From: Isoetes taiwanensis
Taxonomy: Eukaryota > Streptophyta > Lycopodiopsida > Isoetales > Isoetaceae
Assembly (NCBI GenBank): GCA_021234155.1
Contig: JAJEKV010000011.1
Coordinates: 3,905,069-3,969,068 of the forward strand
DNA length: 64,000 bases
Direction: 5' to 3'
Both the position numbers and the translations under genes were made by a program. The notes beneath the pieces were generated by a model. It ran no database searches. It was given only the letters and a program-made list of their open reading frames with translations, and was not told the DNA's origin. This document shows, piece after piece, positions 21,196-33,593 of the stretch (positions are counted from its first letter, which is position 1; every line of letters starts with the position of its first letter).

Positions 21196-21781
21196 TGTTG
21201 TGGTTGTCATGTAATAATTGTAAGTGATATTACATTTCTAATCTATGAGAAGCGTTAAGTGATGTAGATTAGAGTTGATCTATGAGAAGCGGTGGATAGA
21301 TCAACTTTGGAGAAGTATGGAAAAATATGTGGAAACTTGATAAGGTGGCGGGCGAGGTACTACCCCGATGTTGCTAGGCTCGCGAGAAAGCTCGTGATAC
21401 CCCGCCCGCCACTTAGGGTTTTGGGTTGACTGGTCAAACTGGTCAAAGTCAATGACAGCTGGAAAATAAGGATAGCAGGGCATCCGAATATTTAGGCAAG
21501 TTGGAAAATCTTCTATATGCAGGACATGCACGTTTTGACAGGTGTAGATATCCAGGTTGATGAGAATAGATATAAAATGAATGATATGCATAGAGATGCA
21601 TAGCTGAGCGCAAGCATATGTGCGGGTAAACGGAGTTGTATTTTGTAAAAGGTTCTTGGATGAGTGACCATATTTTGGCTCCATGAACCTAAGCTTTTAT
21701 AAGCCTTGTTTATAAAGTTGTCTAGCAAATTTGGTGAATAAAGTTATTGTTTTACTGACTATTTCTGAAACAATTTCTACA
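21196..21781 (+). repeat. copia-1 3' LTR
   Basis: It runs 586 bp from TGTTGTGG to TTTCTACA and is inverted relative to the 5' LTR at 3740-4321. It is followed by the 5-bp duplication GAAGA. Confidence 0.9.
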
Positions 21782-21935
21782 GAAGAAATATAGGCCTCCA
21801 ATTCCAGCATAAAGACTCGCATTCAATAGCTTAAGGATGGTCTTCACCTAGCAAACTCTGAAGGGCAACAATGGGACTTGCTAATCTCTAGACCAATCTG
21901 GACACCATGTTTACCAGAGTTAATACCATAACTCG
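21782..21935. repeat. Outer end of right inverted-repeat arm
   Basis: Reverse complement of 1-162. Homology with the window start ends at CATAACTCGAG, so the left arm may continue beyond the window. Confidence 0.85.
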
Positions 21936-24900
21936 AGACCGCGAACATTTCAAGCTAGGGAAATTCTATCCCTACTTTGCACAGACGCTAAAAAAAGGCA
22001 GCCACAACCCAAAAGACATTATAGGCAACCAGCAAGGTACAACACCAACACCTCCAGACCCGCGAAGGCAAGGACAACAATCTGCAGCAAATCTCTTCAA
22101 ATAGGAAAAGGGTGGTAGACTTCAAACTTCAGGAATTGGGGCATATGACTGTCATGCGAGGATGGGCGGGTTAGAGGGCTGCATGCCACAGTTACTCGGC
22201 AAGGCAAAGATCTCTACGCAGAAACTCTTGAGTAGCTGCAACAGTGGGTCCGCAATTTACCAAGGCAAGACAGACTCTAGACAGAGCTCAGCTCTCAGTT
22301 ATAGAGAGTGAAGCATACTTAGCGAACTACAATGGTTGCTCTTGCTCATGTTCCCATCTCCGAAACCCACCAGCTTAGACATGTGAATTCTACCCCTCCC
22401 TACCAGCCATCATGGGTTCAATGCAAGCAACAGATAGCTCTCGACAGACAGCCACCAATATGTACCGGGCAAGGAACATTGCCGGCATGATCAGCAACCA
22501 ACAAGAGCAGAATCGCAAGAGATACAATGTGATGGTTCATGTTCTTCCTGAAAAAGTGAGGAGAACCTTAATCGGCTCCACACATTGGTCCTATCACACA
22601 TGAGGTTCCATGCTCCAGTACACATTGCCAGGATCACGTGTCACGATGTTCAGCACCCAGCCCATCCATCCATTGTCAAATTCACAGTTGCAAATGCAAT
22701 GATAAGAGATATCATATTGTGGCAGATTGTGAAGCTGAAGGGCACCTCACTACGTGTAGTCAAGTTCTTTGCAAAAGACATACGGACACAATTGTTATAT
22801 GTGGATCCGAGTGCAAAGCAGCAAGGATGACACCCTCTTTCTGGGAGCATGCTATTTTTCACTTCAAAACCCAATTTCTATCGGTATAACATAAATGTGG
22901 ATAGGTTGGATCCATATGTCAGATTATGCTGAGTCGGATTATGCTACTAGAAGACTTCATGCATGCATAAGAATAGGACAACTTACGAAGTTTGATCCCT
23001 TAGTAGAGAATCTGCTATAGCTCCAACCTGTAGAGACTATTTGGTCACAGACATCAGCTGATAGAGTCCATCGAGTCATGTGACATGGCAGGCAGTTGCT
23101 TTAGATGTGCAACATCTTTGTCTTAGTCATCTGTAATGGTTTGGCGCAATGTGCACTATCCCCTCTAGCTACATTCGCAGGCAGGAAAACTAGGGAGGCG
23201 GCTCCAGTGTCACGGACAAACAATGTCGAGGCACCTCCAAATTGACATAAACAGCAGAGATGAGAAGGTGGATATTAGATCATCAATTGTTTTTTTAAGG
23301 TGGATTGACAATTTATTGAAAGCACATGTGCTTCAATCCCTCGGTTGTGATCAACTGTGGCTGAGTTACGGCCACAAAAACAGACTGCTGTCTAGATGCT
23401 CACCACTGAGCTGGAGGTAATTTTGCAGCTTTCTATTGCATCAACAGATTGGCCAGTTGATCAAAGTGCATATTCTTGCTGCCCAGAGATGCTTTGGCAG
23501 AGGCTGCTGCCAGAGGACCTTGAAGACTATAACGATACCAAATGTAGGGAGCTCAAACGCTAGCTTTGACATGTCATTAAACTGCTTTGCACCATCTTGT
23601 GATCAGACAATACTGTGTTTTTATAAAGAAAGAGACAGCCAGATACATTGCGGAGCATCAGAGGAAAATGTTTTACCTCCTGGACTAGCAGCCTAGGATA
23701 TTCTAGAGAAAAGCGTTGAACAAACCTCTACAGACTATAGGAAATTTCAGTTCTAACCAATGGGTACAATACTTGCACTAGCTCTATGACCCTGTTGGCG
23801 TTTGAGCATAGGTGTCCCCCACGAAAGAGCTCCATGTTGGAAATGATAGAGGCAGATGTCCCTCAGGGTCTGCATTATCTTTCCAATGGCAAGACGACAA
23901 ACTTGGACAACAGCAAAGCACTTGTAGGCAAGGAACGTAATGAACTCTTTCAACAAGCCAAATGCGCAATGTGAGTGACTTCATATTGTTCTTCATTTTT
24001 TAGAGCCAAATGTGCAATATAAGAGGGTTGAACCCCTCCAAACCCCTCGTGCCAACTACTAAAGGGGAGTTTCTTATACTTTACTCTCATTCTCTGAACT
24101 AGTTGAGTCTTCAAGAGAACTTTAGCTCCTTAAGCCTCTGCTACCCGCCAGCCTCTTCTCTCACCACCTGCTTCTAAACCCGTGCTTTAATCATCGCAAC
24201 CCCAGTGGCAGAGGAGCTAGACAAGCCCTATATCCTGATGCTGATACACAGTCCTCCCTCCCCCTTTGGGGCGCTCCGAGACATGGCAGCAAGACTTCTT
24301 AAGAGAGAAAGTAGAGGTAATTCTATACGTAGACCAGATGATACGGATAAAATTGGTAGGTGTACACTGAAAATAGATGTGCGAGCAAAGACTTGCGCAA
24401 CAAGTGTGGCCCATTAAGTGCATGGCAGATACTCCAACCTAGTGGAAAGCCATACCCGTACATTGTCACCAACACCACCGGACCCGTACCCGTACATTAG
24501 CACCGGAGCTTGTTATTGCCTCCAAATTGAGACATGTAGATGGGCTTGGGAGGCGTGTGAGAACAGAAATTGTTAGTGTTGCCACACTTTGCAGCATCGT
24601 TAGTGAGGACAAATGTCAGAATCTACAACGAAGAGGAAATGTTACACTCTGCAACACTATCAATGAGGACGAACATCACACTCAATGGCAAATGTCACAC
24701 ACTGCGCACTGTCTGGCATTCACCTATATCTAAGCCCTCTATGCTGAGTTGATCCTGCCTAATCAACCGCTCCATGTGCTACTGGACATCATCTTAGTGG
24801 GTTTGCTAGTATCTTATCTCCAAGGCATCATGGATGCACACACTCAGCTATGTCCTCAGACACTGCAACTGAGACCAAAATATACCATAATGTATCATTG

Positions 24901-25619
24901 TACAATTTCTCAGCACATCCATTACTGCCAACGTTTTTACCTTGAAAACTCATCGGGGCGAGGGTTTTTTAATCCTAGCAGTAATGCACTTGCTATATTC
25001 CTTGATTGGATCCCATAGGCCAATTGGTCTTGGAAGACGATAAAAATCCATTCAATTCAATTCTTTTTCTCCGATGGCTATATAAGCCATAGTGTAGGGG
25101 AGATGATCTTAAGATCTGTCAGACACAAATGCTAGTTTTGGATTCAACATCAACTGGTACAATGGGGATGGCTATAGAACATAACTATGGCCATGTCTAT
25201 AGAAAAAGGTAATATTTATTTGAATATTATTAGGGTGCCTCCCCATTACGCTCGAAATTCACCTTCCCTTTCCCATGTGGCAAATTGAGTTCCCAAAACG
25301 GCATTGCCATTGTGAACCAAGATACGCACTTCGGCTGACATTTTAGGTGCAGCTTCATTTGGCCGACTTCGCAATCAGTTTATTTTCTAGCAGCTAGGAC
25401 TTTGTTTTGCATGGTGCATTTTGTTTTCTTGTGAGGGATTTCAAATAGATTGTATTCTAGTGTGAGGCTTCTAGAGTCTTCAATGGAAATGGCTCCCGGA
25501 TACTATCAGAAAGGTAGGATGGCCTAATGTTGAGGCGCTCTTAAACAAGAGATGTGGAATGGTAGACTCAAATACCATTCTCCAATTGAGGGAAATGGCA
25601 TGTGGGCAAGCCTATTAAG
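21936..25619. other. 3.7-kb stretch without recognisable genes
   Basis: All open frames are under 90 codons and show no family motif. About 120 bp at 24027-24150 repeat 19945-20066. The sequence before 25070 (ATAAAAATCCATTCAATTCAATTC at 25044-25067) looks like the simple tail of a retroposed element, without a recognisable body. Confidence 0.5.
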
Positions 25620-25660
25620 CACTACAAGAAATTTATCAGCGTGACCGACGCCCATAACAT
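25620..25660 (+). repeat. CACTA-type transposon terminus
   Basis: CACTACAAGAAATTTATC followed by GC-rich sequence is the typical start of plant CACTA (En/Spm) elements. An inverted relative lies at 40587-40604 (GATAAATTTCTTGTAATA). The last three bases there are changed from the expected GTG. Confidence 0.5.
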
Positions 25661-26023
25661 TCTCTCCTCCAACTTGCTGCAAAAAAACGTTTTGTGCGAA
25701 GTCGAATAGTTCTCAATTCTGGACATTCTTAGGATGCGAAAGAACATGCAGGAGTCGAATCTGCACAATTGCCATCTGTTTTGCGCCCATATGATAAATA
25801 GGTGCTATAACCCACTACCATGGATTAACATACTACGAAATATGATAATAGGATTAACATACAAATTATTATAAGAACGCGAACATTTCTTTCGTTCAAA
25901 ACTCATGCAGTTCTCACCTTTATTTAGAAATTATACAGTACAATATTTATTTAGTTTAATCTATTACTTTAACATCGTCGATCATTACTTTTTGTTATCG
26001 AAGGTTTACGGGTTTACAATACA

Positions 26024-26163
26024 TTAAACATCACATTTAACATGATCTATAACTGAAGATGGGATCTCCAATATAGCATCTTTCGACACGAAGGCTGGTG
26101 AGTTACCAAAGGTGCTCATCCACCATCCATAAATGACGTAGTCTTCTTTCATCTGTGCCATCT
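26024..26163 (-). pseudogene. Possible terminal exon of an unidentified gene
   Basis: On the minus strand a splice acceptor (TTTTGTGTGCAG) is followed by 46 open codons ending in TAA. The peptide includes EDYVIYGWWMSTFGNSPAF and SKDAILEIPSSV. I do not recognise the family and no upstream exon is evident, so it may be an isolated fragment. Confidence 0.3.
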
Positions 26164-26763
26164 CTGCACACAAAAGATAATTGCATTATGCCGAAATTAA
26201 GGAACATTGATCTCTATATAATGAAGATGCACCTTTAATGGATGTGCAGAGAATATGTAGTTTGAAAAATGTTTCATTTTTGGTCTTATATACTGCAAGA
26301 TGGCACACAAAAGAAGTGGTAGTGAAGGAAACTTCAGATAACAGAGACGGGAACTAAAGGTGCATAAGAAATTGCAAGCTAGAGATTCTTCCTCTATTGT
26401 TTGCTTGCTACGATATGTCGATAACATAATAAAGGGCAACAAAGGCCTTATTTCATATAAATGCCGTATTATTGCTATCAACATGAACACAACTTTAAGG
26501 CCTTTTTCTTCGGCATCAACTCGGTATAGCTAAACATTTACCCGAGCATACTGGCCAACTGACTAACATCAAGAAGTAGCTATGTATTTTAGACGCATTT
26601 TGAAGTCTTGGTGTACTTACATTTGGGTTTTAGTCATTTTTATAAAACACCCATGGATGAATTTGGACCATATGAAAATAATAAAAAGGCTAAAAAAAGA
26701 AGGGCCCTCAATAATCTACAAAACAATAGCGCAGCTACCACAAATATTTATATTCAATGGTGT

Positions 26764-27373
26764 TTATTTTGGGTGCTGTTTGCACAGCGAATCATGGGAC
26801 CATCCGAGCCAGGTTTTTTCCAACCCTTCAAGGGGACACGTGTCAACATCTTGGATGCCTGTCAGAACCACCAGATCTGCACATGACACCACACCAGGGC
26901 ATGCAGCCTCTACCTTTTCCTTTCGCACATCAAACCACGTTAGGTTTCTTAAGCCAATATTTCTTGCAGAATCCAATTCTAAGCCCGCGCCTCGCAAAAG
27001 GATAGAACCGTCACATTTTTAGGCTATAAGATGAAAAAGCTTATGCATTTTGTTCCCTTGTGGGAATTGCCTTCTCTTTTTTTTGTTATGTTTTAAGATG
27101 GAACATAAGGAAGTTCCAAAACTGGTAAGATTCATCCCGAACAATTTTCTCCAAAGAAGGGCAAGATTTTGCATAGTAATCATATTGAAGCTGAGCCAAG
27201 ACGGGTAGGATAAATATGCAAAATGCGACTATGAAACAGGCTACGAGCTTGGCGCTGGCCGGCCATGGCAGATTCTTGGGAAAGTGGAGCGAAGCCCCGA
27301 TTAAATAGTGCTCATGCCCTACAATAGGTGACTTTTTGACTATGCTTGTCAGAGTTATCCCCCAACACCACAT
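26764..27373 (-). pseudogene. Class III peroxidase fragments
   Basis: Two pieces lie in gene order on the minus strand. The first (about 27290-27120) encodes a hydrophobic signal segment ending in PVLAQL, followed by QYDYYAKSCPSLEKIVRDE, the standard mature N-terminus of secreted plant peroxidases. The second (about 26960-26870) encodes FDVRKEKVEAACPGVVSCADL, the conserved exon-2 motif. The distal haem His region (FHDC) between them, and everything after SCAD, is missing. No in-frame start codon sits at the expected place before the signal segment. This is a decayed remnant with no activity. Confidence 0.8.
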
Positions 27374-27573
27374 GGGGTCAGCCCCATTGGCTATTTTTCA
27401 AGCTTATATTTTTAGCACCCTAACATTTATTTTTGAACCATATACGAGCCACCACCCATTGGCCATTTTTCAAATATGTATATTTTAATTCAGTTTTTCT
27501 CCTCTCTTATCTTAAACCACATATATGTCCCACCCCATTAGCCATCTAGTGTGGATCTCTTCTCCTTGGCCCA

Positions 27574-27675
27574 CTCCATTGGCCATATCTGACTTAGATA
27601 CTCTTTCAATTGAATGTTTAGCCGCTCCATTGGCCATATCTGACTTAGATACTCTTTCAATTAAATGTTTAGCCC
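27574..27675. repeat. Two tandem 51-bp units
   Basis: CTCCATTGGCCATATCTGAC begins each unit (27574 and 27625). The copies are nearly identical. Confidence 0.9.
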
Positions 27676-28289
27676 TATTCATATGCTCATCAATCAAATC
27701 TTGCATCTGGGCCTGCTATATAGTAAAAAATGTCACAAATTTAGTGGCACTAGACCACTAAATAGGTGAGCACCCCTTAAATCGGGGATGCCACCAACAA
27801 ATCGCCTCAGATGAACTGAGCGCGCCGATTTGCAAGATTGAAACGATTTCCAGCAGAATCACCTGCCCCTTCGGGATAACGCCCGAATTCTACCCGACAA
27901 AATTTTGGCTGATAATTTATAAAAAAGTTATATATAGTTAATATATCCCATATCTGGTGTGTGTCAAAGTGCTATTCGAACTGTTGAAATCGCCCATCCA
28001 GATCTGACAGCCCAAGTTAAGAGTCAAGGCCGAGATTATTGGTTTAGGGTTAGGGCTGGACGGAGTGTATTTCCACCTTATGACCATAACTAGTATGTGG
28101 TTTAATTTGATGCAAGTGTATATTACTGATTAATATCTTAATTTCAATGACAACCTTTTTTTGGAAAATAAAGTCCTTCAATGTACATGCAGAAAAGCAC
28201 AAATCAAAAGGAAGCATATACAGGTGGAAATGCATGAGATAAGGTTGCGATAACTGTTTGATACATGACTGAAACTGGGATTTAGTGGG

Positions 28290-30165
28290 CATGTTCCTAT
28301 TGATATTCCAGAAGGATCACCACCAACTTCCTCGAGCAATACCACAAGGTTTCCAGTGTCTTTGAGCCAAGCTCGTGGAACATGATACCTATAACATGCG
28401 AAATTCATGAGTAATCTTACATGGCAGAGTAACTACATAGCGGAATACTATAGTCCTATATGTTAAAGTATCTGAAATGCCCAGTCTACTTGCAGTGTTA
28501 CTGTACCAAACAAAAATGACCTCCCTAAAGCTACTTAGCCCATAACTAAAACAGAGAAAAGTCTGGTCTGTGAAATCTATTCAGGAAAAATGACTGACCA
28601 ATCCTTCGTAAACCTATACATAATTAACAGGTTTTGACATTCTAAATTAGCATCATATTTAGCTACGGAAGTGTTTGCTCACAATTGCTGAGAAGGTTGC
28701 CCGCAGCCGGTTCAGCATTTTGACAAATTATAAGTCCCACAATAATCACATGATTGGCACCCTGTTTGTGGAGACAATATTGATGGCCAGAAGCGTCCTA
28801 TACTATGTCCATAACCCAAGCCTGACCTTTTCGCATGCTACCTAGGTCTATTGAAACTGGATCTGAACCAGGAGGAGCATCAAACCTAGCCTGCAAACAG
28901 AGATAACAGATTATCAACCAGCATATTTCAAAAACAATATGCTGTGTACCAAGCATTGAAAAAAGAATACCATACCTTATACCAAACTAGAGATTGGTTC
29001 CTGGAAATAGATAAAAGCTTCCATGACATGCTGGCAGATCCTTCATTATGCATCAAAGCATACGAACCTACCCATTAGCTCACAAATATTGAAGTAGTAT
29101 AGAAGCATAGTGTTATTTATTATGTAAAGTACATGCTGCAGAGCAGGAAGATACCTGGTGTGTCCATTCTCGCGAGGTCAAGTTCATATCTCTAGATAGA
29201 ATTCCTCTAAAAAATACAGACCCGTTGAATCAAGCACTCCATGTCTCAAACCCTTTCCCATAATTCTTTGCCAAATTCCCATTAATTGATCAGTTTCAAG
29301 TATAAATAAGATAAGCACTGACACAAAAACCTCCGACACAAGAACCTCTACAATACGTGATCATCTCCATATGGGATCCTCTTAGATGAGGATCAGTTCC
29401 AAGGTACAGGTTTCTCAGAAAGGACTTAGGAACAGGCTAGAGTGGTATTGCAGACTAGATGCCAAATACGGATTTGAGTGCATCAGAGGTTTATGTCCAA
29501 CATACCTAGCTTAGAAATTACGTTCCCTCTAGTTGCAACTAACAAAGGATTTGTAAGAAAATTTGGCCCCGAAAAGAAATTGTCAACTATGCTATTTCTC
29601 CTTCAAAAAGTTTCTTACCTGAAGACCAACTGTTGTGCATAATAATGCTAACGTGTTTGTCCCAGCATTTAGCTTGATAGGTTGGTTAACTTGGGTATAC
29701 ATAGTACTGGAAGAGATTGCATTTGCACTTCCTACAGATAAAGAAAAATTAAAAGTCAGTTAATGGAAAATGAATTTCATAAACTGTGAATAATCATTAC
29801 CTGCAAGTATCCCGTTTGACATATATATAAAGCACATCCCTCATGCTTTCAACTGTGAGCAGAGCACATGATGCTTCAGAAACCTGCACACTGTTACCCA
29901 GAACGTTTATTAGCAAAACTACAGTAGTGAAACTATCATCTCAAAAAGGAACGCTTCACAAACCTAGTAATGTACCACAGGTAATCGGTGGTATCTTTAG
30001 TGGCTTTTAAGTGCTCAATAAGTCCCGATGCTCTTATAAAATTCCCTCTCTATCAAGTGCCTCCCAGTCCAATCCTGACACTATTTCACTGTTGAAACTG
30101 CGTTGTCTTTGTGAAGAAAGCACACTATGAAGTTCCACAGCCATTATTGTGGTTTGCTGATTAAC
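28290..30165 (-). pseudogene. Beta-galactosidase (GH35), C-terminal exons, broken
   Basis: Seven exon-like segments on the minus strand match plant beta-galactosidase C-terminal beta-sandwich domains in order. About 30165-29964 has LIEHLKATKDTTDYLWYIT. 29883-29801 has ALLTVESMRDVLYIYV. 29731-29619 has IKLNAGTNTLALLCTTVGLQ. About 29205-29155 has LTSREWTHQ. About 29045-28976 has NQSLVWYK. 28890 to about 28690 has FDAPPGSDPVSIDLGSM, then GQ(A)WV and GCGQPS. 28388 to about 28290 has [14 protein letters not shown] and GGDPSGIS. Most splice sites are intact. Frameshifts near 30030, 29812 and 28800 and a TGA near 28710 break the frame. The N-terminal catalytic barrel with its two Glu is absent, so no enzyme could be made. 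Confidence 0.85.
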
Positions 30166-30179
30166 CTGCAATTTATATT

Positions 30180-32260
30180 CTAAAATTATCAAGACTCCTA
30201 GCAACAATGTTTTAGTAAATCAATGTTCAAGACTGTTGTCGGGGATTTTCTCAGTAGCTATATTGAAGCTTGGCATCGTGGCTTCTATCTTGTCTTGAGT
30301 ATTAAAACAATTACACAGAATCAAAGAAAAGCAAGGGAATTTACAGGCGACATACCTTATATCAACCAGCGCTGTGTATGAATTATCTCACGGTGAATGA
30401 ACTGAAAAAATTTGGGCAATCTAAGCCTATTTATACCTACAGAAAGCCAAAAAACCATTTACACGTAGAACTATCCACCGGATATCTCTGTCCAACCGCA
30501 ATTCGTCCAGAGACTGTGGCAATCTGGCAGCAGATCTGCCCTGCTAGAATCTTATCTATAATACAATATAACACAACTGGAACAAAAAAACACAAAGACG
30601 ACACCTCTTCATCTGCAAACCATCGCCGTCCAGCTGCACAGCAATCAAATCCAGTCCACACTGTTCCGTCCAGATCAAATCCGCGCGATTTTTTCCTTTC
30701 AGTTCCATTTTCTCTGGCTTCCGACACGTCCTAACATTTTCGACTTTCACTACTATTTTGGCCTTTTTTTTTCTATCCCTATTTTTTCCTTCCGGAAAAA
30801 CGTGGCCTCTTTAGAGGCAAGCATCACCTTAGAATATGCCAAAGGAATCGTGCCCTTAATGTTTATATATGTTAAGATATACTCTATTCTTTCAAGGCTG
30901 TGTAAGCATACACATAATCCAGACATATATAATCCAGAGTCCAATTTTTTATTTCTGTTCGACCTTAAGGAATTTTTCTGGGCCGCAATCCAAATCTCTG
31001 TTTTTGTGCCACGTTGCCCCACCATACCCAATCTAGCGGAGGACGAAGATTTCTTGCTGGTTAAGGCATTGATTTCTTCAAGCTCCAACTGTTTCTAGCT
31101 GTCTCGAAATCCAGGATTTATCTGGCAGCAGCTAGACCACAGATTCTTACCATTCAGGCAGATATATGAGCCGGAAAACTGTATAATCTTATCTATCCAC
31201 AAGCTATGGCGGTGGATAGTCTGCGGATTTGTCTGGGTATTTTTTTGAGACAATTTGCTCCGTCAAAGCTTTAACGCCTGGAAGAGGAGCCGGATTCCGC
31301 CGACTAAAGCAAGTTACAGGGACGAGCATGAGGGGCGAGTAATAAGCTTCCGTTTCTTTCTTCAAAATTTTTTTCCTTTCTTTCTTTCTATCGGCTATCA
31401 AATTCTCGTTCTTTCTGTCAGTAGTTGTTTGCCGGATGAATTCGCTTTACTGATTTTTTTCCTTCTTCGCTCTGTATCTAGGTTAAAAGCATTCTAGAAA
31501 AATATTAATAGCAAGGCAAGAATTTGGTTCTTTCGACGCCATAGCTATGGCGACATAGAAACAGTTCTGTTGCATTAAGTGTGTAGAAGAACATTCGAGC
31601 AGCATAATGAATGAGGCTTCTGGCATTGGCCGCTCCTCTTTAAACAAGACATCTGACAGTGGCCGCATTCAAATCTATATGTGCTTGTGGTTTCAAAATG
31701 TTCTGTCTGTACAGGTTTTCGGCTGCCCCATTTCCACTGCTCAGATCTACTACTCTGGAAAGCGACTGCTCTGAAGCTTTCAATTTTTGAGATGGGCTCC
31801 ATTGTGAGATCCGGTGCCCAAAATCGGTTATTCTGCATCTGTACCAAGTGGCCGGATCTGCCATGTTATGGATCAATAACTAATATATATGCTTTGTTCA
31901 TGTAAAAAGTTGAGATTGAAATATTAAGAAAAAAACAACAACTAAACTAAGAATCGAATCCATATGTGCAATGCATGTTCCGTTGCTGCCTGACGAGTCT
32001 GCCTTAGCCTGGATCGACCTAGTGCAAAGCTGAATCTATCTAACCGCTGGCAGGCGTGATCATCATGAGTCGGGTTTGCTGCTTAGCCGCTGCCATGCCG
32101 TCAGAAGAGGAACCAATTTTCAGCCTAGCCACTCCCCTAAATTAGGTTCGTTTCTTGCCCTATTATTTCTTTGTTTATTCGATATAAGAGGGTAAAACCT
32201 ATCAAGCTTAGGACTCCCTGAAGGAGTCTGGACTTGCAGATCAGCTTGAATATGCTCACA
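30180..32260. other. 2.1-kb stretch without recognisable genes
   Basis: It is AT-rich with pyrimidine-rich segments (30745-30800, 31365-31480). Open frames of 118 and 111 codons (30378-30734 +, 31088-30753 -) have no recognisable motif and overlap each other's strand. No catalytic exons of the neighbouring beta-galactosidase are seen. Confidence 0.5.
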
Positions 32261-32268
32261 AAACCTTA

Positions 32269-33409
32269 GGCCCTTTTTCCACGGCACTCTTGTCTTAAAT
32301 TTGTGAAGATGTGATTGGGCCACGTAATCATATGCGACACCTTGGTTTTTCCACACAAGTTTATAAGACATGTCGCATCTGCCTGCCGTACAACTTTGGA
32401 GTCCCTTTTTCTTCCGGGGGAAATCCCCCGCCAGAAAATAAGACAGCAAATCTTATCCAATAGCAAGGGTTCTTCGCCGAAAATTGTGGAGCTCATAAAA
32501 ATAAGGTTGAAGAGGAATTTATCGGACTGTAACACAAAATCCGATGGCCTTTTGTTTCCTCTCGGAGCTCTAGCGTTTGCAAAAAATCTTAGCAGGTGAA
32601 AATTTCTTCTTCTTCGCTTGTTTTAATCGTATTCTCCTCTTTTTTCTTTTTCGTTTGATATTTCTTTTTCGTGTTCTAAAGTCTCTTCCTCTGTCGGATT
32701 TGCATGCAGCATCTTGTCGGATTTGTGTCTTGTAAATCTCTTCCTTTGTCCGATTTTCCCAGCTTCCGCCTCTGCCATGCCCCAATTCTTCCTCCAGCAG
32801 ATCATTTGTGCTCAAGCTTCCTTATTACATTTCCCAGGCGCAGAGTCTTTTTGGAGAGATTGAGTACAAAGTGAAAGCATTCTGCACAAAATCCGCAGGT
32901 TCTTTAGATCTGTCTGCAGCAAATGAATTAGGAAAAAGCCCAGAATCTTCAGTGCTAATCATACTCCAGACGATATTCTGAACACGGATTTTGTATGGGC
33001 TTCTATGGCCAAAAATTGAAAGATACAGCCAATTTTCTTGCATTTCTGGGTTTTCTCGGCATCTGCTCCACTTGGAAGGTTCTGTCCCAAATCATTGATC
33101 ATCATGCCATATTTGCTGGATTACAAGGCATTTCAGACAAGGAAGGAATGTATTTCATGCTGCTAGATAGGCATTTCAGACAAGGAAGGAAAGTATTTCA
33201 TGCTGCTAGATTATGCAAACGGAGAGATTGATGAGTAGTAGTGGAAAAGCAAATTTATAAGACATGTCTTATATTATAAGACACCTCTTATAATAAAGCC
33301 ATGGAAAAATAATTTTTTTAAGACATGTCACAAAAGTGACGTGGCACCTCAAATGCTGTCTTATAATTATAAGACAGCCGTATTTTAAGCCATCCGTGGA
33401 AAAAGGGCC
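32269..33409. mobile_element. PIF/Harbinger-like non-autonomous TIR element
   Basis: The element is 1141 bp with terminal inverted repeats GGCCCTTTTTCCACGG and CCGTGGAAAAAGGGCC, flanked by TTA on both sides (32266-32268 and 33410-33412). TTA target duplications and GGCC-type ends are those of PIF/Harbinger and Tourist elements. There is no transposase frame. Subterminal TTATAAGACATGTC motifs recur (about 32360, 33255, 33321). A 43-bp tandem duplication lies at 33127-33213. Confidence 0.75.
33127..33213. repeat. Two tandem 43-bp units inside the Harbinger-like element
   Basis: Each unit begins GGCATTTCAGACAAGGAAGG and ends in TGCTGCTAGAT. They differ by about two bases. Confidence 0.9.
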
Positions 33410-33593
33410 TTAGTAGGATAGCCTACTGATTCTGTTTGTTATTTCATAGTGGTTCAAATTTATTTGATTCAGAGAGTTTAACACTTTCTGGTTTAAAGAC
33501 ACAAAAAATCTCAAGCCCAACTTCGTTTTCTTCTACCGATCTCTTCTACCGATCTGCCAAGACCACGCACCTCTGGCTTTGGCGCCCTTCTTT

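Larger units (their letters stand above)
20071..21781 (+). mobile_element. Ty1/copia retrotransposon copia-1, 3' half
   Basis: It contains the C-terminal half of RT, RNase H, a polypurine tract and the 3' LTR. It begins at YGLKQAP, only a few codons after the point where the minus-strand 5' half stops at 549. The downstream flank GAAGA (21782-21786) matches the flank of the 5' LTR. Confidence 0.9.

Noticed and set aside
22412-22889. Overlapping short frames of 60-83 codons
   Set aside because: Competing frames on both strands with no motif, splice context or composition bias.
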